From Myxococcota bacterium (GTDB lineage Bacteria > Myxococcota_A > UBA9160 > UBA6930), in NCBI GenBank assembly GCA_028277885.1, contig JANQFK010000076.1:59639-123638 (forward strand): a stretch of DNA of 64,000 nucleotides. Direction: 5' to 3'. The stretch's first letter is position 1, and each line of letters opens with the position of its first letter. Under the pieces are notes generated by a model. That model was not told where the DNA came from. It made no database searches and saw only the letters and a program-made list of their open reading frames with translations. A program made the translations under genes and the position numbers. Positions 32,850 to 41,119 of this stretch are shown here, one piece after another.

Positions 32850-33191
32850 TCAGACGGCCCGACGGAGCGCGCGAGCCTGGAGCAGCAGGTGGAGACAGAT
32901 CGGGAAGACCGTCAGGTCCACCGCGAGGTGCCAGGCCGTGTAGGGGTGCAGGAAGCCGTTGCGGATCGAGTTGGCGACGCCCAGGAAGGCCGCGAACGCC
33001 GGCAGCAGCGCGCCCCACCAGAGCACGCGCTCGCCGGGCCGGAGGAGGAACCATCCGATGGCGAAGAACGCGAGACCGAAGGCCACGACCACCGCGAGCA
33101 CCGGGCCCCAGTCGAAGACGAGCAGCTCCGACAGGTGGGTCACACCCGACAGCAGCATGAGGACGCCGGCCAGCTTGCGGGCTCTCGGCAT
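32850..33191 (-). CDS. Four-helix membrane protein, unknown
   Basis: A 113-residue protein with four hydrophobic helices; VLMLLSGVTHLSELLVF and GFLHPYTAWHLAVDLTVFP are notable. The ATG at 33191 lies 12 bases after the best -10 hexamer in the region (TATAGT). It is followed by another membrane gene on the same strand. Confidence 0.66.
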   Translation of the reverse strand: MPRARKLAGVLMLLSGVTHLSELLVFDWGPVLAVVVAFGLAFFAIGWFLLRPGERVLWWGALLPAFAAFLGVANSIRNGFLHPYTAWHLAVDLTVFPICLHLLLQARALRRAV

Positions 33192-33202
33192 GGTGGGCGG
33201 GC

Positions 33203-33208
33203 ACTATA
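33203..33208 (-). promoter_or_regulatory. Extended -10 element (TATAGT)
   Basis: Minus strand TCGTGGTATAGT is the closest match to a consensus extended -10 in the window, 12 bases before the start at 33191. Confidence 0.55.
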
Positions 33209-33244
33209 CCACGAGGCCGCGGCCGCTCCGGCGCCGGGGCCCTG

Positions 33245-33811
33245 CTACGCGCTGCCGCGCTCGCTCCGCATGCGCTCGAAGGCTCCCGGTCGCGCGCGTG
33301 CCTCCCAGGCCCCGACGAGCTCCTCGACGTTCCGCTCCAGCGGCCGCGTCGCGTCCACCTCGAAGTCGTAGGTGGCGAACTCATGGATGGTCTCGAAGTC
33401 CCGGCGCGCCTCGCCGATGCGCCGGTCGCCCCGCGCCCGCTCCCGCGCCTCGAGCTCCTCGAGCGGACACTGGACCGCCACGAAGTAGACGTCGAAGGCG
33501 GAGAGCAGCTCGAGGAGGCGCGCGAGCCAGGCCTCGGTCTCGACGATGTGCTCGACGACGAGGTTGTTGCCCGCGCCCGCCAGCGCGGCCAGGGAGCGGT
33601 GGAAGCCCTCGAAGAAGGCCGGGCGGAGCGCGGGCCAGGCGAACTCCCCGGACCGGATCCGCTCCGTCGGGAGCAGCCCCGCGTCGCGCAGGTGGTCGAT
33701 GGAGACGTGGTAGAAGGGCTCGGCGAGGCGCTGCTGGAGGGCCCGCGCGAGCGTCGACTTGCCCGAGCTCGACGCACCGTGGAGCAGGATGATCTTGCCC
33801 GGCCCCGCCAT
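33245..33811 (-). CDS. Chloramphenicol phosphotransferase-like kinase
   Basis: A 188-residue P-loop protein. Walker A is LLHGASSSGKSTLA (about residues 9-22), followed by VVEHIVETEAWL and a lid-like ERARGDRRIGEA. These match the CPT/zeta-toxin-like family, in which CPT phosphorylates chloramphenicol. Drug kinase activity is plausible but untested. Confidence 0.83.
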   Translation of the reverse strand: MAGPGKIILLHGASSSGKSTLARALQQRLAEPFYHVSIDHLRDAGLLPTERIRSGEFAWPALRPAFFEGFHRSLAALAGAGNNLVVEHIVETEAWLARLLELLSAFDVYFVAVQCPLEELEARERARGDRRIGEARRDFETIHEFATYDFEVDATRPLERNVEELVGAWEARARPGAFERMRSERGSA

Positions 33812-33842
33812 GGTGACTCCCGCCTGCGCGCAGCGGACGGTA

Positions 33843-34100
33843 TCACGGCCCGCGGCGCCGGGACCCCGGCCAGCCGCGAAGCACCAGCCCTGCCAGCGCT
33901 CCCGCGCCGAGGGCCGCGGGCAGCCCCCAGGAGGCCCCGATCGCGAGCCAGGGGCCCCAGCTCACGCGCCCGCCGTCGTGGATCGCGCCCTGCGGGTTGT
34001 GGTCCCACGCGATCGCCATCATCACCGCGCCCAGCGCGACGCCCACGCCGAGCCCGATCCCCGCCGCGAGGCGCCACGGTCCGGCGGGCCGCCCGCTCAT
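33843..34100 (-). CDS. Small membrane protein, unknown
   Basis: An 85-residue protein with two membrane helices (LAAGIGLGVGVALGAVMM and PWLAIGASWGLPAALGAG) and an AWDHNPQGAIHDGG loop. It overlaps the upstream GNAT gene by ATGA, so it is translated with it. No family recognised. Confidence 0.62.
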   Translation of the reverse strand: MSGRPAGPWRLAAGIGLGVGVALGAVMMAIAWDHNPQGAIHDGGRVSWGPWLAIGASWGLPAALGAGALAGLVLRGWPGSRRRGP

Positions 34101-34654
34101 CCGTCCTCGCCCGGGCGCTGTGCCACGGGGCACTCGAGGTGGATGTCCTCGGGCTCGAGGGCGAGCAGCCCGGCGTCGGGCTCCGCCGCGAGCTCGGCGC
34201 CGAGGGCGAGGTAGAAGTCGACGGTGCGCGCGGAGGGCGTGGCGGACACGTAGAGGCTGCGGGCGCCCCGGCGCGCCGCCTCCTCTCTGGCGCGGCCGAA
34301 CAGGAGCCGGCCCAGCCCCCGGCCGCGGTGGGCGCGGCCCACGTGCAGGAACTTGAGCTGGAGCCGATCCCGCCGCGCGCCGATGAGGCGGCTCTCGAGC
34401 ACCGCGGCGGCGACGAGCCGGGGGCCTTCGAAGAGCCCGTGGAACCAGCCGCCGCGGTCGTGGCAGTCCGCGAGGAGCGGCCCGTACTTCTCCGCCTCGC
34501 CCGGGGGCCAGCCGCGCACGTCGTGGTGCTCGGCGCGCAGCACGAGCTCGCCCTCGGCGACGCGGTACATGGCGTCGATCACCTCGCTGCGGTCGATCGT
34601 CCAGAGCGCGTCGAGCTCCCCGCGGCCGAGCGCCCGGCCCTGGATGGCGCTCAT
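34097..34654 (-). CDS. GNAT family N-acetyltransferase
   Basis: A 185-residue GNAT enzyme. LKFLHVGRAHRGRGLGRLLF holds the acetyl-CoA loop, and ARSLYVSATPSARTVDFYLALGA is the usual ending. Overlaps both neighbours by four bases. The acceptor is unknown. Confidence 0.86.
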   Translation of the reverse strand: MSAIQGRALGRGELDALWTIDRSEVIDAMYRVAEGELVLRAEHHDVRGWPPGEAEKYGPLLADCHDRGGWFHGLFEGPRLVAAAVLESRLIGARRDRLQLKFLHVGRAHRGRGLGRLLFGRAREEAARRGARSLYVSATPSARTVDFYLALGAELAAEPDAGLLALEPEDIHLECPVAQRPGEDG

Positions 34655-35004
34655 CGCCCCCTGCCCGGGCCTTCGCCGGCGCCTCCCCGTCGGCGCTCCC
34701 GCCCCGCGCGTCGCTCCCGCCGGCGGCCGCGATCGCGGGAGCGGTGCTCCGCGCTCGACAGGCAGTCGTCGATCCGGTCGAGCAGGTCCGACTGCTCCGA
34801 GGGCGTCGTCACCCGGAGCCGCACGAGCTCGTCGGCCAGGCGCACGTCGGCGTAGACGCCGCTCGGGTCGTCGTGGAAGTGCAGGAAGGCACGGGACTGG
34901 AGCGTGAAGACGCCCGGGCGCGCCTCGCGCAGCGCGGAGCGCGCCCGCAGCTCGCCGAGGAGCGGCTCGATGCGGGCCAGGGTGCTGGGACCGGCGTGCC
35001 TCAC
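34651..35004 (-). CDS. Small conserved-looking protein, unknown
   Basis: A 117-residue protein with FTLQSRAFLHFHDDPSGVYADVRL, cited as the FLHFHDDPSGVYADV core, and an Arg-rich, Gly-rich C-terminal tail (from about residue 90). The core resembles small proteins of the luciferase/DUF5519 type, but the match is weak. The basic tail may bind nucleic acid or be disordered. Confidence 0.58.
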   Translation of the reverse strand: MRHAGPSTLARIEPLLGELRARSALREARPGVFTLQSRAFLHFHDDPSGVYADVRLADELVRLRVTTPSEQSDLLDRIDDCLSSAEHRSRDRGRRRERRAGRERRRGGAGEGPGRGR

Positions 35005-35010
35005 GGGCCG

Positions 35011-35850
35011 CTACACCTGGGTGAGCCCGCGGCGCCGCACGCCGCGCCCCACCAGCCCCTGGTAGCGCCTCGGCAGCAGGCGCTGGAGGAAGGAGATCAC
35101 GCGGGCATCGGCGCCCACCACGATCCGGGGGTTGCCGCGGAGCACGCCCTCGACGATCGCGCGCGCCGCCTTCTCGGGCGGGGTCCGCGCCATGCGATCG
35201 AACTCGGCCAGCATCTGCTCGCGGGGCCGCTCCGGGGCCTGGCCCCGGCCCAGGCGCGCGTTGCGCGCGATCGCCGTCGCGACGCCGCCGGGCAGCACCA
35301 GGTGGGCGCGGACGGGCGACTCCTGCACGGCCAGCTCGATGGAGAGGGCCTCGGTGAAGCCGCGGACGGCGAACTTCGAGGCCGTGTAGGCCGACTGGCC
35401 CGGGTTCGCGATCAGGCCGAAGGCGCTCGACACGTTCACGACGTGGCCCCCGCCCGCCGCCTCGAGGTGGGGCAGGAACGCCTTGGTGCCGTGCACGACG
35501 CCCCAGAAGTTCACGCCCATGAGCCACTCCAGCTCGTCGAGCTCGAGGTCGCGCACCGTGGAGAGCAGGGTGACGCCGGCGTTGTTGAGCACGAGGTGCA
35601 CGGCGCCGTGCCGGGCCACCACGTCCTCCGCCCATGCGAGGACCTCGTCGGCGCGCGCCACGTCGACCACCCGGGCGCTCGCCCGCACGCCGAGCTTCTC
35701 GCACCGGGCACGGGTCTCCTCGAGCCCCGCGGCGTCCACGTCGCACAGGGCCGTCTCGCAGCCGGCACCCGCGAGATGCAGCGCCAGCGCCCGGCCGATG
35801 CCGCTCGCGGCGCCGGTCACGGCCGCCACCTTGTCTCGCAGGTCCTTCAT
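35011..35850 (-). CDS. Short-chain dehydrogenase/reductase
   Basis: A 279-residue SDR. The cofactor motif is VTGAASGIGRA (about residues 11-21), NNAG is at about 89-92, and the active site has Ser in VNVSSAF and Tyr/Lys in YTASK. The Asp in CDVDAAG suggests NAD(H). Substrate unknown; the C-terminal basic helix is like those in SDRs of lipid metabolism. Confidence 0.9.
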   Translation of the reverse strand: MKDLRDKVAAVTGAASGIGRALALHLAGAGCETALCDVDAAGLEETRARCEKLGVRASARVVDVARADEVLAWAEDVVARHGAVHLVLNNAGVTLLSTVRDLELDELEWLMGVNFWGVVHGTKAFLPHLEAAGGGHVVNVSSAFGLIANPGQSAYTASKFAVRGFTEALSIELAVQESPVRAHLVLPGGVATAIARNARLGRGQAPERPREQMLAEFDRMARTPPEKAARAIVEGVLRGNPRIVVGADARVISFLQRLLPRRYQGLVGRGVRRRGLTQV

Positions 35851-35868
35851 CCCGCGCCTCGGCCCGCG

Positions 35869-36396
35869 TCAGGCGGTCGACAGTAGCCCAGGGCGACCCC
35901 AGGTGTAGCGACAGCTCCGCACCATCGCCCCGCCGTGGGTCTGCATGCTGGACACCTCGGCGCAGCGACCGCCGAGGCTCTCGTAGAAGCGCCGCGCCGC
36001 GCCGTTGCTCTCCAGCACCAGGAGATGCACCCCCAGCTCGGGATGGCGGTCCGCGAGCCACGCGCCCGCCCGGCGCATCAGCTCGGCCCCGATCCCCCGG
36101 CGCTTCGCCGGCGCGTCCACGTGGAGGTTGTCGACGAAGGAGCCCCAGTGCCGGTCGTGGGCGCCGTAGACGCACACGAACCCGACCAGGCCGCGGGCGT
36201 CGATGGCGAGCTGCACGTGCTGGTTCGCGGCGGGGCGGTGCAGCCGCTCGCGCCACACCGCGCGGCGCTCGCCGAGCAGGTCGCCGTCGAGGAAGTCGTC
36301 GGTGAGCTCGCCGCGGTAGTGGGCGCGCCAGCTGCGGGCGTGGAGCGCCGCCACCGCCTCGAGGTCGTCGCGGGTCGCGGCGCGGTAGTCGGTCAT
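35869..36396 (-). CDS. GNAT family N-acetyltransferase
   Basis: A 175-residue GNAT enzyme. VDNLHVDAPAKRRGIGAELM is the acetyl-CoA loop, and LLVLESNGAARRFYESLGG is the end of the fold. ATG at 36396 follows the enoyl-CoA hydratase gene by 11 bases on the same strand. The acceptor is unknown. Confidence 0.86.
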   Translation of the reverse strand: MTDYRAATRDDLEAVAALHARSWRAHYRGELTDDFLDGDLLGERRAVWRERLHRPAANQHVQLAIDARGLVGFVCVYGAHDRHWGSFVDNLHVDAPAKRRGIGAELMRRAGAWLADRHPELGVHLLVLESNGAARRFYESLGGRCAEVSSMQTHGGAMVRSCRYTWGRPGLLSTA

Positions 36397-36407
36397 CGCC
36401 CTGGTCG

Positions 36408-37223
36408 CTAGCCGCGGTTGAAGCGCGGCTTCCGCTTCTCGAGGAAGGCCTGGATGCCCTCGCGCTGGTCGGGCGTGCCCAGGGTCGCGAGCACCGCGCG
36501 GCGCTCCGCCGCGATCCCTTCGGCGAGGGGCGCATCCCCGGCCCCGACCACGCAGCGGAGCATCTCCGCCACCGCGAGGGCGGGCATCGCGGCCAGCTCG
36601 TGGGCGAGGTCCCGCGCCCGCTGGAACAGCTCGGCGTTGGGCCAGACCTCGCTCACCAGCCCGATGCGCCGCGCCTCGGGCCCGGAGATCTTCTTCGCCC
36701 GCAGGATCATGTCGAGGGCGTGGTCGCGGCCCACGCGGCGGGTCAGGCGGGCGCTGCCCCCCCAGGCGGGCACGGTGCCCAGGTCGAGCTCGGGAAGCCC
36801 GATCCGGGCGCCGTCCGCCGCCGCGAGCCGGAAGTGGCAGGCCAGTGGGAGCTCGAGACCGCCTCCGAGGCAGTAGCCGGTGAGCACCGCGACCACCGGC
36901 TTCGGGAGGCCCTCGATGGCTTCGAGCACGCGCAGCCGCTGATCGAAGAGCGCCTCCGGGCTTCCCATGCGCCGGATGCCCTCGGGCAGCTCCTTCAGGT
37001 CCATCCCGACGGAGAAGTTCTCCTCGCCGGCGCCCCGGATCACGACGGCCCGCACGCCGGGGTCGTCGGCGATGCGCGCCACCTCGACCTCCAGCGCGTC
37101 CATGAAGTCGAGCCCCATCCGGTTGCGCGGCGCGTCGTTGATGACGAGGGTCTCGACGGGACCCTCGCGCTCGACGAGCAGCGCTGCTCCGTCCGCGCCC
37201 GCCTGCGTCCCCGTGTCCGTCAA
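36408..37223 (-). CDS. Enoyl-CoA hydratase/isomerase family protein
   Basis: A 271-residue crotonase-fold protein. ENFSVGMDLKEL is the first oxyanion-hole segment and YCLGGGLELPLACHFRLAA the second, followed by IGLPELDLGTVPAWGG. The catalytic Glu in the PELDLG strand is at the usual place, while the second hydratase Glu is not clear, so the reaction may be isomerase- or hydrolase-like. TTG start overlaps the upstream stop (TTGA). Confidence 0.88.
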   Translation of the reverse strand: MTDTGTQAGADGAALLVEREGPVETLVINDAPRNRMGLDFMDALEVEVARIADDPGVRAVVIRGAGEENFSVGMDLKELPEGIRRMGSPEALFDQRLRVLEAIEGLPKPVVAVLTGYCLGGGLELPLACHFRLAAADGARIGLPELDLGTVPAWGGSARLTRRVGRDHALDMILRAKKISGPEARRIGLVSEVWPNAELFQRARDLAHELAAMPALAVAEMLRCVVGAGDAPLAEGIAAERRAVLATLGTPDQREGIQAFLEKRKPRFNRG

Positions 37224-37765
37224 GGCTCCACCTCCGCCAGCCCGTCGGTCTCGGGTGCGCCACCCGCGAGCAGCCGCTTCAGGGCCTCCGGCCCGACCGC
37301 CCCCAGCGGCCGGCCCGCGGCGGTGTAGACGCCGTCGCAGCCCTTCGTGTCCCCCTGCACGTTCACCACGAGGAAGCCCCGCGAGGGCCCGACGGCCTCG
37401 CTGTAGGTGCCCGCGATCTCGTCGCAGTCGGGGCCCGAGCCCAGGAAGCGCTGGCAGATCACGACGGGGGCGCCGCCGGCGCCCGCGGCCTCGACGCGCC
37501 CCCGCACCTCCCCGGTGAAGCTCGACTCGCTCGCCGCCATCAGGTCCTCGAGGGTCGTGATCACCGCCGTCGAGCAGCCGATGGCGCGGAGCGCGTCGCT
37601 GCCCGGAGCGTTCGCCATGCGCAGGCCGAGGTCCATCTGGGCCACGAGGTCCCTCCCCTCCTCGGAGCGGAGGAAGGAGGCGACCGCCACCACGGCACCG
37701 ATCAGCCCCAGCGCGCCGAGGGTGACGAGCACGTAGAGGACGCTCTGGAACGAGGGTCTGCGCAT
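37220..37765 (-). CDS. Membrane-anchored protein, unknown
   Basis: A 181-residue protein with one N-terminal membrane helix (about 10-32). Cysteines in AIGCST, VICQRF, PDCDE and KGCDG could form disulfides outside the cytoplasm. No family recognised. It is coupled to the enoyl-CoA hydratase gene by TTGA. ATG at 37765 was chosen; GTG at 37771 is possible. Confidence 0.6.
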   Translation of the reverse strand: MRRPSFQSVLYVLVTLGALGLIGAVVAVASFLRSEEGRDLVAQMDLGLRMANAPGSDALRAIGCSTAVITTLEDLMAASESSFTGEVRGRVEAAGAGGAPVVICQRFLGSGPDCDEIAGTYSEAVGPSRGFLVVNVQGDTKGCDGVYTAAGRPLGAVGPEALKRLLAGGAPETDGLAEVEP

Positions 37766-37788
37766 GGTCACGACGCTCCGCTCCCAAC

Positions 37789-38007
37789 CCTATCACGATC
37801 GCGGGCGACGGCGACTGCTACGCCGCGCACCTCGCCGAGGACGCGCTCCTCGTGTTCGCCGAGCCCACCGGGGTGCTCGACGAGCCCACCTGCGTCGAGA
37901 TCATCCGCCGCAGCCCGGCCGGCGAGGTGCGCTGGGAGATCCTCGACCCGTGCTTCCGGTGGCTCGGCGACGACGGCGCCGCGCCACCCGGCCCGAGCCG
38001 CCCGCGG
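37789..38007 (+). pseudogene. Fragment of a SnoaL/DUF4440-like gene
   Basis: A frame without a usable start reads IAGDGDCYAAHLAEDALLVF, then PTGVLDEPTCVEIIRR and WEILDPCFRWLG. This resembles the middle of small DUF4440/NTF2-like proteins. No start codon precedes it in frame, and the C-terminal half is replaced by the promoter of the next gene. It is probably a deletion remnant. Confidence 0.5.
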
Positions 38008-38013
38008 TATGCT
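38008..38013 (+). promoter_or_regulatory. -10-like element (TATGCT)
   Basis: CGCGGTATGCT lies 24 bases before the ATG of the DUF385-like gene. Confidence 0.45.
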
Positions 38014-38036
38014 GCCACCGGGACGGAGGAGGCGGC

Positions 38037-38504
38037 ATGCTCCACGAGCGCTTCGCGCGCTGGGCCTATCGCGGAGGACGGCCGAACCGGCTGGCCGCGG
38101 TCCTGAACCGCGGCTGGGCGGCCGTGCACGCCTGGGGCATGCTGCCCGACTACCTGGTGACCCTCGAGGTCGCCGGGCGCAAGACGGGGAAGCCCGTCAC
38201 GCTTCCCCTCGTGATGGCCGTCTGCGACGGCGAGCGGTACGTCGTCTCGATGCTGGGGGATGGCGTCGGCTGGGTGCGGAACGTGCGCGCCGCCGGTGGC
38301 CGGGCGGCCCTGCTCCACGGCCGCCGCGAGGAGGTTCGCCTCGAGGAGGTTCCCGTCGAACGGCGAGCACCGCTCATCAAGGCCTACCTGAAGCGCGCTC
38401 CCGGCGGGCGTCCCCACATCGCCGTCGACAAGGACTCGCCGCTCGAGGCCTTCGAGGCGGTGGCGGCCGAGGTCCCCGTCTTCCGGGTGGTCGCCGCGGC
38501 CTGA
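38037..38504 (+). CDS. Deazaflavin-dependent nitroreductase-like protein (DUF385)
   Basis: A 155-residue split-barrel protein. VTLEVAGRKTGKPVTLPLVM and GWVRNVRAAGGRAALLHGRRE are the conserved parts of the F420-dependent Ddn/DUF385 family. It would use coenzyme F420 or bind a related cofactor; no F420 biosynthesis gene is in the window. GGAGGAGG site before the ATG. Confidence 0.85.
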   Translation: MLHERFARWAYRGGRPNRLAAVLNRGWAAVHAWGMLPDYLVTLEVAGRKTGKPVTLPLVMAVCDGERYVVSMLGDGVGWVRNVRAAGGRAALLHGRREEVRLEEVPVERRAPLIKAYLKRAPGGRPHIAVDKDSPLEAFEAVAAEVPVFRVVAAA

Positions 38505-38507
38505 CCC

Positions 38508-38975
38508 TCACTCGCTGCGGGGATCCAGCCGGAAGATCCAGATCTCGCGCTCCGGGTCCCGGTCCTCGGGCTCGATCCCGTACTTGCCCTCCAGCGCCGC
38601 CCGGGCGCGGTCGTACTCGCCGGCGTCGGTGACGCGCACCGCCACCCGCTCGTAGACCTCGCGCCCCAGTCGGATGCGAACGCGGGGATCCTCGGCGACG
38701 TGCGCCACCCAGCTGCGCTTCGTCGGGCGCTTGGGCCCGAGGATCATGGAGGTGGGCACGTAGAGCTCGGAGCCGAGGGCCGCGAACCAGGTGTTGACCG
38801 AGTAGGGATCCGAGGGGCGCGTCTCGAGCTGGGCGTTCTCGACGTCCGCCGCGGCGTCCCAGCTCGCCACCTCGGACGGGCCCGCCGCACCGGAGAGCCG
38901 GCCGCCCGGGATGGGGCCGAGCGGACCGCAGGCCACGAGCGGCAGCAGTGCGAAGACGGCGAGGCGGATCTTCAT
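38508..38975 (-). CDS. Lipoprotein, paralogue of 15865-16281
   Basis: A 155-residue protein with lipobox LLPLVAC (Cys at about residue 16). Its GGRLSG, AQLETRPSDPYSVN, RSWVAHVAEDPRVRIRLG and REVYER segments align with the lipoprotein at 15865. The two seem to be paralogues with a split-barrel-like body. ATG at 38975 has an upstream AGGAG site. Confidence 0.73.
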   Translation of the reverse strand: MKIRLAVFALLPLVACGPLGPIPGGRLSGAAGPSEVASWDAAADVENAQLETRPSDPYSVNTWFAALGSELYVPTSMILGPKRPTKRSWVAHVAEDPRVRIRLGREVYERVAVRVTDAGEYDRARAALEGKYGIEPEDRDPEREIWIFRLDPRSE

Positions 38976-39017
38976 GGCGAGCTCCTGGAGCCCCTCCCCG
39001 GCATCCATCGGGCGAGC

Positions 39018-39023
39018 AGGCTA
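39018..39023 (-). promoter_or_regulatory. Extended -10 element (TAGCCT)
   Basis: Minus strand GCGTGGTAGCCT lies 43 bases before the lipoprotein start at 38975. Confidence 0.5.
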
Positions 39024-39037
39024 CCACGCGCGCACCG

Positions 39038-39736
39038 CTAGGGATGCACCGGGCGCCAGGTGGGGCGGGAGCCCGACCAGTACACCCCCGTGAGCGGTCC
39101 CACGAGGTCCGCCCTCGGGACGGTTCCCCAGAAGCGGCCGTCGTAGGAGTTCGTCCGGTTGTCGCCGAGCAGGAGGTAGCGGCCCTCCGGGACCCGTGTC
39201 GGGGCGACCGGGGCGGCGGCACGGCCGGGATCCCGCGCGATCCGGAACGCGCCGGCGGCGAGGCGCTGGCGGCTCAGCGCCAGGCGCCCGCCCGACGGGC
39301 TCTGGATCGTCTCGCCGGTGGGCTCCTCGGGGACGAGGACGTCGTTCACGTACAGACGGCCGTCGCGGGTCTCGATGGCGTCGCCCGGGAGCGCCACCAC
39401 GCGCATGACGAACGACTCGCGCGGCAGGTCGGGCCGGTCGTCGGCAGGCCAGACCCGCGAGCCCTCGCGCCCGAGCTCGCGCGCGAGGGAGAAGACGACC
39501 ACCTCGCCCCGCACGGGCTCGCGCGTCTCGTAGGCCTCGAGGTCCACGAAGAAGCGGTCGCCCGGCCGGAGCGTCGGGAGCATCGCCTCCGACGCCGCGT
39601 GGAAGGCCTCGTACCGCGAGTCGAGCCACTGGCCGATGGGATCGGCCAGCTCCCAGCCCGGGCCGCAGCCCCAGAGCGCGCCGCAGCCCAGGAGCGAGGC
39701 GGCGAGCGCGATCGCCCTACGGGCCGCCGACCGCAT
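39038..39736 (-). CDS. Signal peptidase I homologue lacking the catalytic Ser and Lys
   Basis: A 232-residue S26-family protein. It keeps the structural boxes of LepB-type peptidases: EAMLPTLRPGD, RGEVVVF, VMRVVALPGD and YLLLGDNRTNSYDGR. However, the catalytic Ser that normally precedes Met in the S-M-x-P-T box is Ala, and the Lys that normally precedes Arg in the K-R-x-x-x-L-P-G-D box is Met. It is therefore probably inactive as a canonical peptidase. An N-terminal hydrophobic segment with two cysteines suggests a signal or lipoprotein anchor. Confidence 0.8.
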   Translation of the reverse strand: MRSAARRAIALAASLLGCGALWGCGPGWELADPIGQWLDSRYEAFHAASEAMLPTLRPGDRFFVDLEAYETREPVRGEVVVFSLARELGREGSRVWPADDRPDLPRESFVMRVVALPGDAIETRDGRLYVNDVLVPEEPTGETIQSPSGGRLALSRQRLAAGAFRIARDPGRAAAPVAPTRVPEGRYLLLGDNRTNSYDGRFWGTVPRADLVGPLTGVYWSGSRPTWRPVHP

Positions 39737-40118
39737 CCGTCTCCTCGGGAGGTGGAGCCGGCTCGGGGCATGCGTACGCCTCACCCACGAAGTCGAGACC
39801 CGACCGCGCGGCGTGCCAGGCCGGGTGATCGCCGGTCGGCAGGACGAGGTTGGCATCCAGCCGCCCGGCCTGCCCCGCGAGCTCGTTGAAGAAGTGCTCG
39901 ACGTGCCCCCCCGTCAGGCGATCGAGGAGGCCGACCTCATGGCCCGGCACGCGGATGGGCCCCGCGAGACGGCAGTCGGACACGTCGTCTCCGAAGTCCG
40001 CGAGGGTCACGAAGCGGCTCTCGGTCACCTGAGGAGAGCCGAGCTCGCTCGGCCCGCAGCCCGGGAGCGGTGCCGACAGCAGCACGAGGAGGAGCGTGGA
40101 CCCGCTAGGCCCCTGCAT
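39717..40118 (-). CDS. Lipoprotein, DUF4156-like
   Basis: A 133-residue protein with lipobox APLPGC (Cys at about residue 20). The mature part has FGDDVSDCRLAGPI, VEHFFNELAGQAGRLDANLVLP, cited by ends, and a late YACPEP cysteine, which recalls DUF4156 lipoproteins. It overlaps the genes on both sides by about 14-20 bases. Confidence 0.62.
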   Translation of the reverse strand: MQGPSGSTLLLVLLSAPLPGCGPSELGSPQVTESRFVTLADFGDDVSDCRLAGPIRVPGHEVGLLDRLTGGHVEHFFNELAGQAGRLDANLVLPTGDHPAWHAARSGLDFVGEAYACPEPAPPPEETDAVGGP

Positions 40119-40608
40119 CGGGCTCTCCGTCGTCGAGCCGGAACCTCGTGACGACACCCTCCGACCCCACCTCCAGCGCGCCGGCCACGATCTCCACGCT
40201 CTCCGCGGGCCACAGGGTCTTCCTGGCGTGCCAGTCGAGTCGTCCGGAGAGCGTCACCCGAAGCGCGCCGCCCTCGTACACGACGTAGACGCAGCCTACG
40301 TGCTCGAGGACCTCGAGGACGGAGAAGCCCGAATCCCCCCAGCGCTCCAGCGCGGCGACCTGCCGCAGCGCCGGGCGATCCGCCCGGAAGTGGTAGACCG
40401 CGGAGTCTCCGACGAGGATCGCATCGCCTCCGGCCACCACCGTGCGGATCTCTCCGGGACGGGCCAGCGGGTGCTCCGCGAACGTCGTCTCGCCTCCGTA
40501 CAGCGAGAGGAACACCACCTCGCCGGGCCCGGCGCGAAAGTCGAGCACCCCGTGGTCCGGGAGCTCGACCTGGAACGCACCTCGGATGTCGTAGAGGGCG
40601 GAGCGCAT
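40105..40608 (-). CDS. Protein of unknown function
   Basis: A 167-residue soluble protein rich in beta strands, for example GVLDFRAGPGEVVFLSLYGGE and GVVTRFRLDDGEP, with no family recognised. No signal peptide. It overlaps the DUF4156-like gene by 14 bases, so the two are likely co-translated. Confidence 0.6.
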   Translation of the reverse strand: MRSALYDIRGAFQVELPDHGVLDFRAGPGEVVFLSLYGGETTFAEHPLARPGEIRTVVAGGDAILVGDSAVYHFRADRPALRQVAALERWGDSGFSVLEVLEHVGCVYVVYEGGALRVTLSGRLDWHARKTLWPAESVEIVAGALEVGSEGVVTRFRLDDGEPDAGA

Positions 40609-40637
40609 CGCGCGCCTTCAGCCTCCTTCAGCCACGG

Positions 40638-41072
40638 TCAAGGAGGAGGCTCGAAGCCGTAGTAGCGCGCGGGCGGCTCCTCCTCGAACTGCTCGAGGGC
40701 GCCCGAGTCCCGGTACCAGGGGGTCGCGCTGCGGGTCCACACGGCCGCGCAGGGCGTCGGCTCCCGCCCTCCTTCGAGGGTGCCGAGGCGTACGCGCCGG
40801 AGCGAGGGGAAGGAGAGGGGGCGGCCGTAGATCGGCGAGCCGCACCGCGAGCAGAAGGCCCGGACGTAGTCGGGGGAGGACCGGTACTCGGAGATCGCGT
40901 CCTCGCCCGCCAGCACCCGGAAGTCCGAGGCCTGCACCGAGGCGTTGACTGCGAAGGCCGACCCGCTCGCGCGGCGACACATCGAGCAGTGGCAGTAGAC
41001 GACCGGACCGATGGGTCCCCGGACCTCGAACCGGACCGACCCGCACAGACAGCTCCCGGGATGCACCTCCAC
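40638..41072 (-). CDS. GFA family zinc protein
   Basis: A 144-residue protein with GSCLCGSVRFEV, VYCHCSMCRRASG and FCSRCGSPIYG, the GFA zinc sites. The C-terminal EPTPCAAVWTRSATPWYRD is typical of this subgroup. The GTG at 41072 has a GGGAGGGAG site. Substrate unknown. Confidence 0.87.
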   Translation of the reverse strand: MEVHPGSCLCGSVRFEVRGPIGPVVYCHCSMCRRASGSAFAVNASVQASDFRVLAGEDAISEYRSSPDYVRAFCSRCGSPIYGRPLSFPSLRRVRLGTLEGGREPTPCAAVWTRSATPWYRDSGALEQFEEEPPARYYGFEPPP

Positions 41073-41119
41073 GTCGGCTCCCTCCCTCGCAGGACCACGA
41101 TACCGCGCCGGCCTCACGG

